This document shows positions 17,198 to 30,324 of a stretch of DNA of 64,000 nt, piece by piece (position 1 is the stretch's first letter; the number at the start of each line of letters is the position of its first letter). Made by a program: the position numbers and the translations under genes. Source of the stretch: Paralvinella palmiformis (lineage: Eukaryota > Annelida > Polychaeta > Terebellida > Alvinellidae); the NCBI GenBank assembly GCA_025642065.1, contig JAODUP010000047.1, positions 1 through 64,000 of the forward strand, written 5' to 3'. The notes under the pieces are model-generated. The model was not told the origin of the DNA. It made no database searches and was given only the letters and a program-made list of their open reading frames with translations.

Positions 17198-18234
17198 AGA
17201 CTTCAGATACCCACCAAACATAATCCAGATGTGTGAAAGGAGTGCTAGGTTTTGTTTAATACACATACACACACACTCACTTACTCACATACATACACAT
17301 ACACATATTATTTACTGTGTTGTCATATAATTTACATATACAAGTAATGATCCGATTATAGATGTATGCCAATTTGGAAGGGGAATGACTTGATCAAAGC
17401 CCCAAAAAATCATTAGAAATAAAATAAAATATTTCTTAAACAAAAGATAATTTCAATCTTTTCGTAACTATTTTATAATTATTTGGGCTTATGTGAAATA
17501 TGTATTTGGAGATATCAGATACTCTACCAGCTACGATTATAAACTTGCAAGGTGGAACTGAACATATCTAGTCAACAAACCTTATAGCAAAAGGAGATAA
17601 AAATATTTAATTATTTAATTATTTAATTATTAAGTAAAATTATAATGACGCAGTTGTAAAACACATATTTCGGCCCACAAAAGGCAATATGTGACCAATA
17701 ACTATTTAAAACATATTATAATTCTAACTGTTTAGCCAAATTCATTACTCATAGAATCTACAACAGTGGCTCAAATAATCCTTAACCCATGCGTCCTCAT
17801 CCTGTGGACCTTCAGACTATCACTCGACGGGCAGCACATCTTTTCGCCACCGTTTGTAAACTGGTTGTTGAAGATAAAGTTGTGTGTCTATATAGCTCGT
17901 AGTTAAGACGTCTCTTATACGTTTTAGGAATGTGGGACCGAGCTTATGACATCTTGAACCGAGGGCGTCAATATTCTTAGAACACTTCTGACTTCAACCC
18001 GTATATCTGGTGCAACATGTCATATAATAAGCTACGACTGACGAGGAGTTCCAATTGTGCGCATAGGAATCGGTTTCGGGTTCGTTTGGAATCTTGGTGG
18101 TCACACTGGTAATAGAATTAGTATATTGGCACTGTTTGGGCAGTACTTGGAATCGAAGTATTGTACTGGAACGGCCTTCGAATTTCACCCATTCCACCTT
18201 CAGGAGATAAGTTGTACAATTGTACAATTAGAAA
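17198..18234. other. Intergenic, short CA-rich run only
   Basis: A cacacatacac-rich stretch lies at about 17259-17310. Nothing else can be supported up to the remnant gene that starts near 18235. Confidence 0.45.
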
Positions 18235-19400
18235 GTTTACAAATCGGATCCCTTGATGCTTCAGATCCAGGTAGAGTAAGAGTCCATTAATCCGGTAAAA
18301 TCCACCTTCCGATAAATTATTGTCTGTGACGGATTTAGCTCTATTATAAATGACTCTTTAATTCGGAAAACACGCGTTCCGTGTTCCGACTCCGACACTT
18401 CATTTCGCCAATAGAATGTGACTTTTCAATGTAAAATGTTCTCGATAATCCGAAAACACGAAAATGTTGCCAGATAATTCCGCTGGTTAAGTCATGCAAG
18501 ATAATTGCTAAATCGTCCTTGACCGTACACACCAACAAACGATGCTTCCATTGCCTGTGGCTATCTCATAGACAATCATAATCATACAAACACAAACATG
18601 TTATATTTCCAATGAGCAGATCATGAGTTAATCTGATGGACAAAGTGACACGAGTATTAATTTATAATGTCTTTAATTAACAAACATCAAAATGATCAAT
18701 AGCTTCAATGCCATTCCGCACATTGCGCACGGTTATTGAATATTGGTTTAAATACGGAGGTAAAAGTTACTATCACTTCTATAGCTGTCGAAATAATAAC
18801 AGAATAATATGTCAAATTCAGTGAGAAAATACCGTCGCGTTGATATTTTTGCTGTCCAGAATCGTGACATCTGTCAACTAATTCCGCTACTGACTTTCAT
18901 GTTGGATTTTTATTCTGGTCATTTATTATCATAATTGTTAAAAATAAATTAAGACACATAAGTATCATTGTGGTTCCAATGGATGTCGTGTATACATACA
19001 ACTGCATTTTTTACGATCTAAAACTGTGTGACACAGACTACTGCCATGTCACGGACTCGATATTCCAACATTCTCGTTTATCCGACATCTTATCATCTGA
19101 CAAACCTTGTCGGATTAACGGATTCTGACTGTATCATGAAAATCAACCACTTGATATGACCTTTCTGGATAATATTCGATGCTGGTATTTTAGAATTCCA
19201 TTCATCGATACCAAATGGCGTTTGGTGTTCACTTTCCCAATCAAGTGATCGCCATATTTTTGGTGACTCTGACCTTTTCAATCCCTCTCTCTCTCTCTGT
19301 GTACGACTGAAGCTGATGATTTACTGCTGATGTCTTCTAAAGACCGAGCTAATCCAGAACATATTTTTCTTGACATTCGCTAACTAGCCGACACTTCATC
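18235..19400 (-). pseudogene. Zinc-finger-family copy split by a DNA transposon
   Basis: On the minus strand, 19400-19132 aligns with the 254- and 203-aa relatives, including SESPKIWRS (19270-19240) and the line that leads into NFIVPG. At 19133 the homology breaks at TA, and an 858-bp element follows. Homology resumes beyond it at 18273 with tacctggatct, encoding VPGSE, exactly the continuation (NFIVPGS). Past about 18235 the frame stops and is no longer recognisable. The start region is also missing. This is a fourth family member, inactivated by insertion and decay. Confidence 0.7.
18274..19131. mobile_element. 858-bp nonautonomous Tigger/pogo-type element with TA duplication
   Basis: It is flanked by TA at 18272-18273 and 19132-19133. 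The left end reads gagtaagagtccattaatcc and the right end, inverted, reads cagtcagaatccgttaatcc; both are followed by further matching sub-terminal sequence with ccgataaa or tcggataaa. No transposase frame is present. The interior 18735-18815 is shared with the tandem unit at 1-5359, whose own end of this type starts at 1018. Tigger-like classification rests on the TA target and CAG-type ends. Confidence 0.7.
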
Positions 19401-19499
19401 TTGTTATATGTTGTCCTATTAGCATAAATGTCATCATTGTTGTTATGGAAACGGAAACACGTAATCGCTCGCTATGTATTATGCGAAGTGCAGTGTGTA

Positions 19500-19836
19500 T
19501 GTCACACAGCGGCATACAACTGCTATAAACTTGTCACTTGTTGAGGTAGAGATCCCTGGCTGTCGGCTATTGGGTATTCCGAGAGATAATTGCGGATCAA
19601 TTTTACAATTCAGAATAACATAAGTAGCAATCATTGTATTACGTTGGTCACAGTTTATCACTTTGTAAGTATCAACAGTGTTTATTTGAATGTTGTATAA
19701 GATGCTTTTAGTTATTAAATATAATATCCAGTGATCTGTTAGCGAATATTTGAATTATAGAAAATTGTTATTATCACAATATTGGAATATACATGTGCAC
19801 CAGAAGACAACAGACTATATGTCAATCTGTTTAACC

Positions 19837-19907
<71 letters not shown>

Positions 19908-20220
19908 GATATCCATAATGATAACCCTTCTTCGATAAAATGATTCACATCGAAATAAGCCAGCTAGCTAGGTGGTTGTGTTAAAAACAAGTTACCCATG
20001 CCTTCAACTTAGCACATCCCCCCCCCCCCTTCACCCCCCTTTGTTAACCTGAAATTGACCCTATAAGAATTAATTATTATGTCTTAACAGCAATCAGCTA
20101 AATTTGACAAACGATGACGAATACTTATGATAATAATACCTGATATATAACATCTAGGTGTCTTAGATCATACGACGACAACGCTTGAATTTACAAAGAA
20201 ATTTCACGGTTATTACAATA
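19500..20220. other. Intergenic with (TA)n run
   Basis: A short piece at about 19545-19575 (gtagagatccctggctgtcg) resembles the tandem unit near 1270. A (TA)n run of about 60 bp lies at 19840-19902 and a C-rich stretch at 20018-20039. No gene seen. Confidence 0.5.
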
Positions 20221-20435
20221 TAACGTCGTCCAAGATTAGTCGTCAATGAGCGAGTCCGTGTTTTTTGGTGACTTCTGTGATCACGTTTCCGGCCAAGCAA
20301 TCGCGCGTCATAAGTCACGTGTTGGTTATCGGTGTGAATTTATCGTTCGTTACTTGTCACTTCTCGAGACATGATACGAGAAGTCTCGGTGTTGAAGGCT
20401 GAAATGTTTTCCGAAAGGTGACACTGTGAAGGTAA
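20220..20435 (+). promoter_or_regulatory. Possible promoter / first-exon region
   Basis: A locally GC- and CpG-richer block with palindromic cacgtg (E-box) near 20317 and a splice-donor-like gaag|gtaac at about 20430. It is the only CpG-rich patch upstream of the Dispatched-like gene in the window, so it could supply that gene's leader. The link is conjecture. Confidence 0.15.
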
Positions 20436-20559
20436 CATATCAAAAGCTGCCTTACAATAGATAGATCCCACATATAGACCCAACTGAGTCATTCATTAAT
20501 TGTTAGAGTGGGTGTGCTCAGTAGACCATAGCCAGGGACCTCTACCCCAAATTACCAGG

Positions 20560-20700
20560 AGAAGATTACTTGTTAAAGATAAGATCTGTCACCCATCAAC
20601 GACAAATAGATGTGATATTTGTGTTATGTTACTTAGCCCGTACAATTTAAACGTTCATCGTGAGAATACGCAACCTGGGATAAAAAATAGGGAAGCTACC
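20560..20700 (+). pseudogene. Inverted zinc-finger fragment of the same family
   Basis: The plus-strand frame reads HPSTTNRCDICVMLLSPYN followed by LNVHR and TQPGIKN, aligning with the C-terminal SPTTNKCDICGKLL finger of the 203-aa gene. The second His of the finger is not in the right place. None of the WRPF or N-terminal region is nearby, so this is a fragment, in the opposite orientation to the rest of the cluster. Confidence 0.5.
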
Positions 20701-20825
20701 GTTATTTATCTGATAAATAAAATACTTAAGTTTATTTCGCATGCACGCATGCATGAACGGAAGCATACATGCACACACACTCACATACGCACACATACGC
20801 TCACGCACATACGTACGCACACACA

Positions 20826-22100
<1,275 letters not shown>

Positions 22101-22250
22101 ACCACTCTCAGGGTATTTCGGCTCCATCTTATCCGTACTGCTCCCCTGTGAGTGGTGAGGGGGCGGTTTCTCAACCACTCCAAAATAGAGGCTGTGCTGA
22201 GTAAGCGACAGCCTGGGGATTCTCCCCGAAAAAAAACAAAAAAACAATCA
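22101..22250 (+). mobile_element. SINE family B, 3' fragment
   Basis: Contains the family blocks ccactctcagggtatttcgg, ccgtactgctcccctgtgag and the tail cagcctggggattctccccg followed by an A-rich end. The tRNA-like head is absent. Confidence 0.65.
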
Positions 22251-22845
22251 GTAATCAAATAGACTCTATGGTCTATCGCAATGGCTAGCAAACGTAAACC
22301 AGTATCTATTGACAGAAACTTGCAAGCTCTTGACGAAGTTGACCAAAAATAAATGTCGGAAGTTCAAAGTCGTGAAGAACCATCCTTCATATTCAGATAA
22401 TGCCAGAAGTCGACCTCACGAACCTCAGCTTTACAGCGCACCATGCTACCAACTGTGATACAGGACGCCATCTACCCCCCCCCCCCTCCTCTTAGTATAG
22501 CTCATTCATCAGGTAATTTGTTTTATTTCGACTTTAACGTCGACATTTTAATTGGTCAATAATGGTATGCAGTGAATTATTTTTAATGAGATATCTGACA
22601 AATTTATCGTCGAATCTTCTAGGCATGAAAGTTTTTAAATGCGCGCACAAACAAACAAATACACAGACCCAGTTCGGGGTGTCTTTCAATTAAATTATCT
22701 ACCGGGGTTGAAACAAATTATTGAGGGTGAGGTGTTGGTTGAGCAGTTGTTGTTATTGTCGTTTACGATATAATTTAGATGCGTCAGGCTGTGAACTTGA
22801 CACGACCTAAACTCAAACCAGACCTTGAACGACCATTGTGATGTC

Positions 22846-22886
<41 letters not shown>

Positions 22887-23135
22887 AAATAAACAAACAT
22901 CCACCCTCATCGAGGAGCCCTGACCCACAATTTACAATATGTGGGTACGACTATCTGTAACACACACACGTTAACCATTACAGGTAGCTGGGTAAAGAGT
23001 CTGTTGGATCGGTAACATTTTATTGATGGTTGAAACATCCCGATTCCACGACCTGGATTCATTCGTTGTAAAATTAATCAATTCTGGAAGCCCTGAGAGA
23101 GTGGAACACTGACCCAAGCACACACACACACACAC

Positions 23136-23166
<31 letters not shown>

Positions 23167-23479
23167 TGTTATCTCTGCTGATGACACACACACACACAGA
23201 GAACACAACCAGTTAGTGGGTGCGCCGACACCCCGATGTTTATAAATGTCCTCAGAATAAGGTGTGTTGTATCTGTTGGATGTTTCACGTCATCGGTGAA
23301 GGAGTAGCAGTAAACGAATAGCCAACCACGTTTAGACCCCGTGTAGCCCAAAACAGAACCCCTCCCACTGTCAGTTGTTAAGGCTGGCTCAACATTGCCA
23401 GCTAACCAACGATGCGGAACTGTCTTATAGTAGTCACCTTAAAGTATACACGTACAAGCGCCCGCGCACAAACACATAC

Positions 23480-23515
<36 letters not shown>

Positions 23516-24042
23516 GCACGCGCACGCACAATAAGAACAATTTAAACGAATGTATAATACATCTGTGTATTTATCTACAAAACGATACTTTTCAGGAAAC
23601 TATTCTAATGGATATGTCAACTGATAGGCGACAATCATAACTGGAAATATCGATCATGGGTTGGTGAGTATTAGTGATCACTATGACTATACCTTTATTA
23701 TGAGAGCACCATTACTGGGCTAAAGTAAACAAACGATGTTAAAGTCGCTTCAGGTGATGATGGGCGTTCGTGTATTATTTAATGTAATTTTTCTTGAGCA
23801 GAAATTAAATGCGGAAGAAATTGGATATAATGTAGTGTCAGTTAGTTAACGATTCACTCACTCACTCACCCACTCGCTTACTCACTTACTCGCTCGCTCG
23901 CTCACTCATTCAGTTATCAGTTAATGTATCAACTGCTATTACAATCGAACACAAATTGTATTTGTACAAAATCAAGGGTATGACCAATAATTACTTTCAC
24001 ACAATTCGCCCATTTACGCTGTAACATACACACACACACGCC

Positions 24043-24083
<41 letters not shown>

Positions 24084-24163
24084 ACAATTAATCTGGATAA
24101 TCAAGTAATATGTATATTACCTGAAATATTCAGGTAATGCGTCTATTGTAACTGAGATTTAAT

Positions 24164-24213
<50 letters not shown>

Positions 24214-24411
24214 TATTCATATTATATTTGTATTTATGTGAGTGCGTGTGTATAGATTATGCGCGTGTTATCTGACTGTCTATCTCTCAGTTTGTGCGGA
24301 GAAAGTGTGCGTGCATGAGAAAGAGAAGGAATTAAAAGTAGATTTTATACAAAATGTCATATTTATTATACAGGTTTTTGTATTTTTGTTGTCTTTATGA
24401 AGCTATTCCAG
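22251..24411. other. Non-coding stretch rich in microsatellites
   Basis: Holds (CA)n at 22849-22883, (GA)n at 23140-23166, (TA)n at 23481-23513, 24045-24080 and 24175-24211, and a tcactcac-type run at 23853-23907. A degenerate tRNA-like piece lies at about 22410-22462. It is probably upstream sequence or first intron of the Dispatched-like gene; I could not find an earlier coding exon. Confidence 0.45.
24087..24165. mobile_element. Small foldback element, partial copy
   Basis: The sequence aattaatctggataatcaag through aactgagatttaatacac repeats the element at 24705-24810 but lacks its second arm, where a CA/TA microsatellite begins. Confidence 0.4.
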
Positions 24412-24636
24412 ATTGATGGTCAGACATCCCTTTGTTCTGATTGTTGTCGATGTCGTCTTGGCTTTTGTTCTCGGACCTCTCACCGTCTGGATATTTGGTC
24501 TTCCGGACTTCAGTGATCCAACCAAGGTAAGAACTTGGCAACTATCTTGTCCATTTCGTCAAACAATTGTAGCTTGATCATCTAATAAACATTTTAGGTT
24601 TACCAACGACTGTAACAATACTGGTACTCCCCCCCC

Positions 24637-24698
<62 letters not shown>

Positions 24699-25024
24699 AC
24701 ATTAAAGTTAATCTGTATAATAAGGTAATATGTATATTACCTGATATTTTCAGGTAATGTGTATTAAATCTCAGTTACATATTACCTAATTATCCAGATT
24801 AATTATAAAACGGCTACATGCAGGCTACGTACAAAAGCGGGCACGTAAGCATATCATTTGATACCACAGCTCGCAGTAAACAACACGTGCATCTGGTTCT
24901 ATGGCGACTTACTAAATACATATGATAACTACTTTGACCCCACAGTTTACATTCAACAGTAATTTGCTGTGGTCTAAAAGAAACCTGTATATAAAATATT
25001 TCGACACCTCTGATACTGACCTCA

Positions 25025-25059
<35 letters not shown>

Positions 25060-25069
25060 GTGTGTGTGC

Positions 25070-25110
<41 letters not shown>

Positions 25111-28100
25111 TAAATTAAATTCTGAGATTTTCGAAACATGCAAAATTAAGTAAGCTAAAAGGATTTATACTATTTCAGTTGGTAAGCAAATGAATGGGGG
25201 CCATCCTGTTCAACCGTCTCACATTCAAAACAGTTTCGATCGTGTGTCGTGATACTGTAAACCATAATTTAAATAGGTGTGCGTATTGTATTTATTTAGA
25301 CTAAGACCTTTATTAGCAGATTTAGACATACGACTTTTATTTTGAAGCCATCCGTATTCATACAAAAACAAGGATACCGTATTGACACCCGTCAGACAAA
25401 CATCTCCACGTATCTTTGGATAATTTATTCGTTTCTGAAAATGCCCTTTCATCCACGACTCGCAAAGAATCAAGACCGAAAGATGTGGCTGAAATAAGGT
25501 GACGGTGCTCACTGTCAAAATATTTGACATCATCAACGGGGACTTCAATGCCTCGCTTTAATACCTTGCCGAGTGAAACTAGAGATTCATTTAATGTGAA
25601 CAAATCACTACAAGGGGCAAATCATTCAATGTTTTCCTTTCTACGTTTTATCTTACCAAATATTTCATTTCTTTATTTGAGATATCACATTTTCCCTCTA
25701 GGGATTTGAAGCGCGCGGTTCGAAGATAACGACCTGGGAGATGGCTGCAAAGAACATATATCAAGAAACCACCCTTAAACCACCCGAACTACTTCGATTT
25801 CCCACCAACTATACGATAACGGAGATCCCTACCGCGACTGAAGTGACAGCTACACGTAAACGTAAGAGGCGATACATAACCAGCACCCTGACAACTCTTG
25901 AGAAATGTGTTTTGAAGGAATCGGGTAAGAAATCAGATCGCTCTAGCACTCACTCATTCACTCACTCAATCACTAACTCACTAGCCAGAAATCTATAATT
26001 GCACCAAAAATCTATTGTCCAAAGGACTATCCTGGTGTATTTTAACTCACGTCTTATCAAGATCATTGGGTTCCTGGCTCTCGCAGCAGAAAATATCCTG
26101 ATAATAGATCTTCTCTTGGTATCCTGAGACGAGGTCTCCCGGATCTGGGTCTGAAAGTCATCTCCTGACATCCTGGCTAATTGGATTCATCCACCGTTTC
26201 ATTAGGACCACGTATTCCGGTCGAGCTAACTGGAACTACTTCCGGTTGACCAAACTTAGATATGAAATTATACCAGTTTATCTATATCAATATAGAACAT
26301 CATCTTCTAAAATGATATTGTTTTGACAAATTTGTCATCAGACAGGAATTTCTTATTAAATCATCACTCACAGGTGCCAAAATTTGTTAAAATTCATGAA
26401 AGCATAACAATCATTTCCGTTTTATCATCGAACCATGTCAGTTGGCATTACAATAAGGATCCGTGGCCTTTTTTTTAATCATAATGTATGCCTTGATATG
26501 GCTGATATGATGTTCTTTCTTTTAAATATTAGCACTTGTTTATATAGCATGATACCTAACTCAAACGTGGGCACGAGGCGCCTCGATGGTCTAACTGGTA
26601 GTACGGTGGGTCACATATTTAAACCACCTGAGTTCAAATCTCGGCGTGGGGATGTCTGAATGGTGTTCCGTCTTTGACGTCGCCTGATCACCTTTGGAGG
26701 TCACTCGGTCCATTTAACCTACTTTGTGCAGAAACGTGGCCATAAAATATAAAACTGTCAAACATGCGCGCACAATTCCCTCGGCCATTCTATTGTTTTG
26801 TCTTTTTGTCAGTACACTGTTCGTGCTTTCAGAAAAATTGGACATTGCCGATTCGGCAATCGTGGTTACGTCGAAGACCGGAGCGAACTTGTTCACGACG
26901 AGTCACCTCCTTTCGATCTGTCGCCTTCAGGATGCGGTCAGCTCGTATCCTTGGCGGGCGAAGAGTTGTTATCCGCTATCGCTCCCGCTCTACGTGGCGG
27001 CCCTGGCGAAGAAGGACTCTTGCAATGACATCAACGACGAAGATGTCCGGAAAGCCATCGAACATCTCCAGTACTGTTCCCAGTACTACTTCAACGGCAT
27101 GATGAAATCGAACTGCCTGGACCCGAACGATTGTGCAGGATTACCGATCAAGTGTCGACAGCTAAATGCCGCTTACGCCATAATGCACCTTCTGACCAAT
27201 ACAGAGTTCCTGGCGGACGGCAATCAGACTCTGACCAAACTGGACTTCTCGCTGATCATCCTGTCCAGGTACTGGTACGAGCACAAAACCAACGCGCTGA
27301 TGGAATACTTCACGAAGACCTTCGACGAGAAGGTGGTCGAAGACGACGACGTTATCGTCTCGGGGCTGCACATGAACATCGAGCAGCAGGTCTTCGGCGT
27401 CTACGTGAAGCGAGACATCTCACTGTACGCGTTGGCCATGGTGATGGTGGTCGTTGTGTTGTTGTTGTACCTCCAATCAATCGTCTTGATGATTGCCGTC
27501 GTTGCCAATGTCGTCATAACACTCTGCCTCTCGTTTTTTATATATTATTACGTCATCCAGTTGCATTTCTTCCCCTTCATCAACCTGATCGCGGCACTCC
27601 TTCTCATCGCCATCAGCGCCGATGACGTCTTCATCATCTACGACCTCTGGCGGAAGGAGCTCCGAGTCAATCCGGATAGCTCCTACGAGACGATTATGTC
27701 GGAGACGCTGAGGAAGGGCGGCCTTTCGATCTTCGTCACCAGTCTGACGACTGCTGCCTCACTGTTAGCGAACGCCGCCAGCCCGATCACGACCATCCGC
27801 TGCTTCGGGGTATTCGCTGGCATCTGCATCCTGACGAATTTCATCCTCATGATCACTTGGATTCCCGCACTGATCATCCTCATTGAGAAGGCGTTCACCT
27901 ACTGCATCCCCGAGGACTCGTACGGTGGCATCCGACGTTGCTCGGAGAGGCTGGCCAAGGCTTCCGACCATTTCTGGGGCGTCATCATGACGAAGATAAT
28001 CACAGTTGGATCACCGATCTGGGTCATCGTGCTCATTGTGGTCGGCGGGCTCGGACTAATCGCTGTCTTCGTGAAGCCGGGCCTAAAGCTGCCCGAGGAT

Positions 28101-29900
28101 AATTACGTCAAGGTGTTCAACTCGAAGAACCCGTTCGAGGTCTATCGGCGCGAGTACAAGAATCGAATCCGATTCGAACACCAGCTTTGGTCGTCGCAGA
28201 CCATCAGGATGCAGTTCCTCTGGGGAGTCAAGGGCGTTGACAACGGCGATAAGTTCGATCCCGATAAGAAAGGAAGTCTCGTCTTCGTCCCATTCGATGT
28301 GTATACTCCCGAAGGGAGGATCTGGCAAAATCAGTTCTGTCGCCGCTTGCAGGCTCAGTCGTTTGTCAGGGACGAACAACGGTCATACGAGTGTTATTTC
28401 GAAGCGTTGGAGAGAATAATAACTGGCAGCTGTAATAAAACGATAGAAATCCCGTTTTGCTGTGACCAGAAGACGATGCCGAACAGGACAATGACCGAAC
28501 TATGTATGAAGCATTTCGCGGAGGTGACGCAAGGTCGATTAGAAAAACTGGCCGGGGGTAATATATTTGGCGAGTTAGTGTTTAATCAAGATAATGATAT
28601 CAAGATATTCCGATACATCTTCTATACAAATACCCTGTGGACTCCAAACCACGGAGAAATCGGAACATTCGTGGACGAGGTGGAACGTTTCGCCAAGGAG
28701 CAGCTGGTCGACGCTCCGGGCAACCTGAAAGACGGGTGGTTCGCGAGCTATGCCGGCTTCCAGTTGGTCTTCTTCGACCTGCAGAATGCCATCTCGTACG
28801 GTACGATGATGGGCATTGGCCTGTCGCTGGCCTGTAGCTTGGTCGTCCTTCTGGCCACCTCTCTGAATGTGATCATCACGGTGTACGCGATCTTCACCAT
28901 CTCGCTGATCATCGGCTCTACCGTCGGCACGCTGCTCTTCCTCGGCTGGGAGCTGAACGTCACCGAATCCCTGACGATCACGATGTCTCTCGGTCTGGCC
29001 GTGGACTTTACCATCCATTATGGCGTCTCCTACATGCTGATCAAGAGCGACAGCCGCGCCGTACGCATCAAAGAGACGGTCAGCACGGTCTCGTCGGCCA
29101 TTTCCATGGCAGCGCTGACCACGTTCGTGAGTGGCGCCTGCGTGTTAGGCAGCCAGGTGCTGGCCTATCGGCAGTTCGGTCTGTTTCTCGTCTTCGTCAT
29201 GTTCTATAGCTGGACGTTCTCGACGTTTTTCTTCCTGCCTCTGTGCTACGGCATCGGGCCTCTGAACGACACCGGAAGCTTGACCTGCCTGTTCGCGTGT
29301 TGCTTTCGCGGTAAGCGGACCAAACGACCAGATCGGGTCGTGCCGGCCGACGAGGGGAACAAACCCAGCGAATCGAACGGCCGAGTGGCATCGCTGATGG
29401 GCCACGAACCGTCCACCGCTGGTCGGGTGCCGAATGACGTATTCCTCAAAAGGCCGGATTTCCGGAAGCTGACTCCTCTGTCGGCTTTGGGTTCCCTGGA
29501 GAGCAAATTTAGATCGAGCTCCGAGTCAATTGTCAGGTCATCTTCGCCGGGACGCAGCAGGAGTAACGCGTCTCAGTTGACCGCTAGTGATCGCGGCAGT
29601 CAGCTGACTAATACGACGAGGTACAGGCGAGGTTCGGGCGAGTACCATAACAGCCCGAGATCGTCGCCCGCCAACTCCATGGTCAGTTCGAGATTCGGTT
29701 ACAACCACAACGCGAGCAACGGCAGTGCACCGAACTCGTACCCGCCCGGCGGAAGTGCCGACGTATATGACGTACACGTATATCGAATGCACCGGAAGAT
29801 GCCAAAAGGGGACCATCGAGCCAATAGGAAAGAAACTCGGCCGATTGAGGGTGACGATGCGAGCATGCCCAGTAGACGCTCCTATTACATATATAGATAA
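24412..29900 (+). CDS. disp: Dispatched-family patched/RND membrane protein, 3 visible coding exons
   Basis: Exons 24412-24526, 25702-25924 and 26833-29900 join in frame (phases 0 and 1) with GT-AG ends. From the ATG at 24416 the protein has 1,133 residues. Exon 24412 begins at a good acceptor (ctattccag), so an earlier exon may add residues. Features: TM1 about 6-27, then LPDFSDPTKGFEARGSKI, the Dispatched-type start of the first ectodomain; a sterol-sensing-type bundle about 307-465 with ISADDVFIIYDLW (Asp pair 375-376); second ectodomain about 525-765; second bundle to about 915 with GLAVDFTIHYG (Asp 836), the other charged half of the RND relay; then a Ser/Arg-rich cytoplasmic tail. Dispatched exports lipid-modified Hedgehog from producing cells using a cation gradient. 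GFEARG and VDFTIHYG favour Dispatched over PTCHD types. Exon 3 is large and GC-rich. Confidence 0.85.
24705..24810. mobile_element. Small foldback (MITE-like) element in intron
   Basis: The two ends, ttaatctgtataataaggta and tacctaattatccagattaa, are inverted copies of each other, with a second internal inverted pair around attacctgatattttcaggt. It sits inside the first visible intron of the Dispatched-like gene, next to a (GT)n run. Confidence 0.5.
25026..25112. repeat. Compound (TA)n(GT)n microsatellite
   Basis: (TA)n 25026-25056 passes directly into (TG/GT)n with one gcgc interruption, inside an intron. A similar (CT)n(TA)n(GT)n compound lies at 24637-24699. Confidence 0.9.
25225..25603 (-). 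pseudogene. Antisense protein-like fragment inside the intron
   Basis: Two overlapping minus-strand frames read like one frameshifted protein: the first has LNESLVSLGKVLKRGIEVPV, FGLDSLRVVDE and LSKDTWRCLSDG; the second continues with SLFLYEYGWLQNKSRMSK. The composition looks protein-like rather than random, but I cannot name the family. It may be a transposase or a retrocopied gene fragment. There is no start or stop context to support an active gene. Confidence 0.25.
26576..26750 (+). mobile_element. tRNA-SINE, family A, next to an exon acceptor
   Basis: Plus-strand copy: head gcgcctcgatggtctaactg, B box gagttcaaatctc, and the tail ending gcagaaacgtggccataaaa. Its end is about 80 bp upstream of the acceptor of the third Dispatched exon at 26832, so the branch-point region lies in or just beyond SINE sequence. 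Confidence 0.7.
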
Positions 29901-30129
29901 CTGTTTTCGTGTTTAGGTGAATGTAGGAATGGATTCTGGGGTGAGCCAGTGTCGGAAGAGGAGCGGTGGTATCCGGATTTATAGATGGACGCTTGGTTGG
30001 ATGGAGGGATGGATGTATGTTAAGTTTGAATGGCGTTTTGAGATCATTAAGCTTTAATTGATAAATCAATATAATCCTGTATATACATGTAAATATACAC
30101 CACTGTTAATGTTGTTACTTTTTAATTAT

Positions 30130-30135
30130 AATAAA
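30130..30135 (+). terminator. Polyadenylation signal of the Dispatched-like gene
   Basis: AATAAA lies 230 bp after the stop codon, giving a short 3' UTR. Confidence 0.6.
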
Positions 30136-30273
30136 GCACAGATCAAAAGATGAAACATAATTTAGTTTGTTTACAATAGAGAAAAAGGTCATTGGTAAAA
30201 ATAGAAAACCAATGTTTCTTTCTGTTAAATTAAAGTGGTGTGCTTATGTTTTTAATTTGTATATGTCATTCAA

Positions 30274-30324
<51 letters not shown>

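Noticed and set aside
16853..17236. 127-codon plus-strand frame
   Set aside because: Lies across a SINE family B copy; related frames appear at other SINE-B copies (50906, 50923).
25741..25998. Separate 85-codon gene
   Set aside because: It is the middle of the second Dispatched exon read through its donor site.
26724..26832. Hydrophobic N-terminus upstream of the third Dispatched exon as a real start
   Set aside because: The frame begins inside a SINE at a TTG codon and the acceptor at 26832 joins perfectly in phase with the upstream exon that carries GFEARG.
28575..29018. Long frames antisense to the Dispatched-like exon
   Set aside because: Shadow frames in GC-rich coding sequence; no homology or transcript signals.
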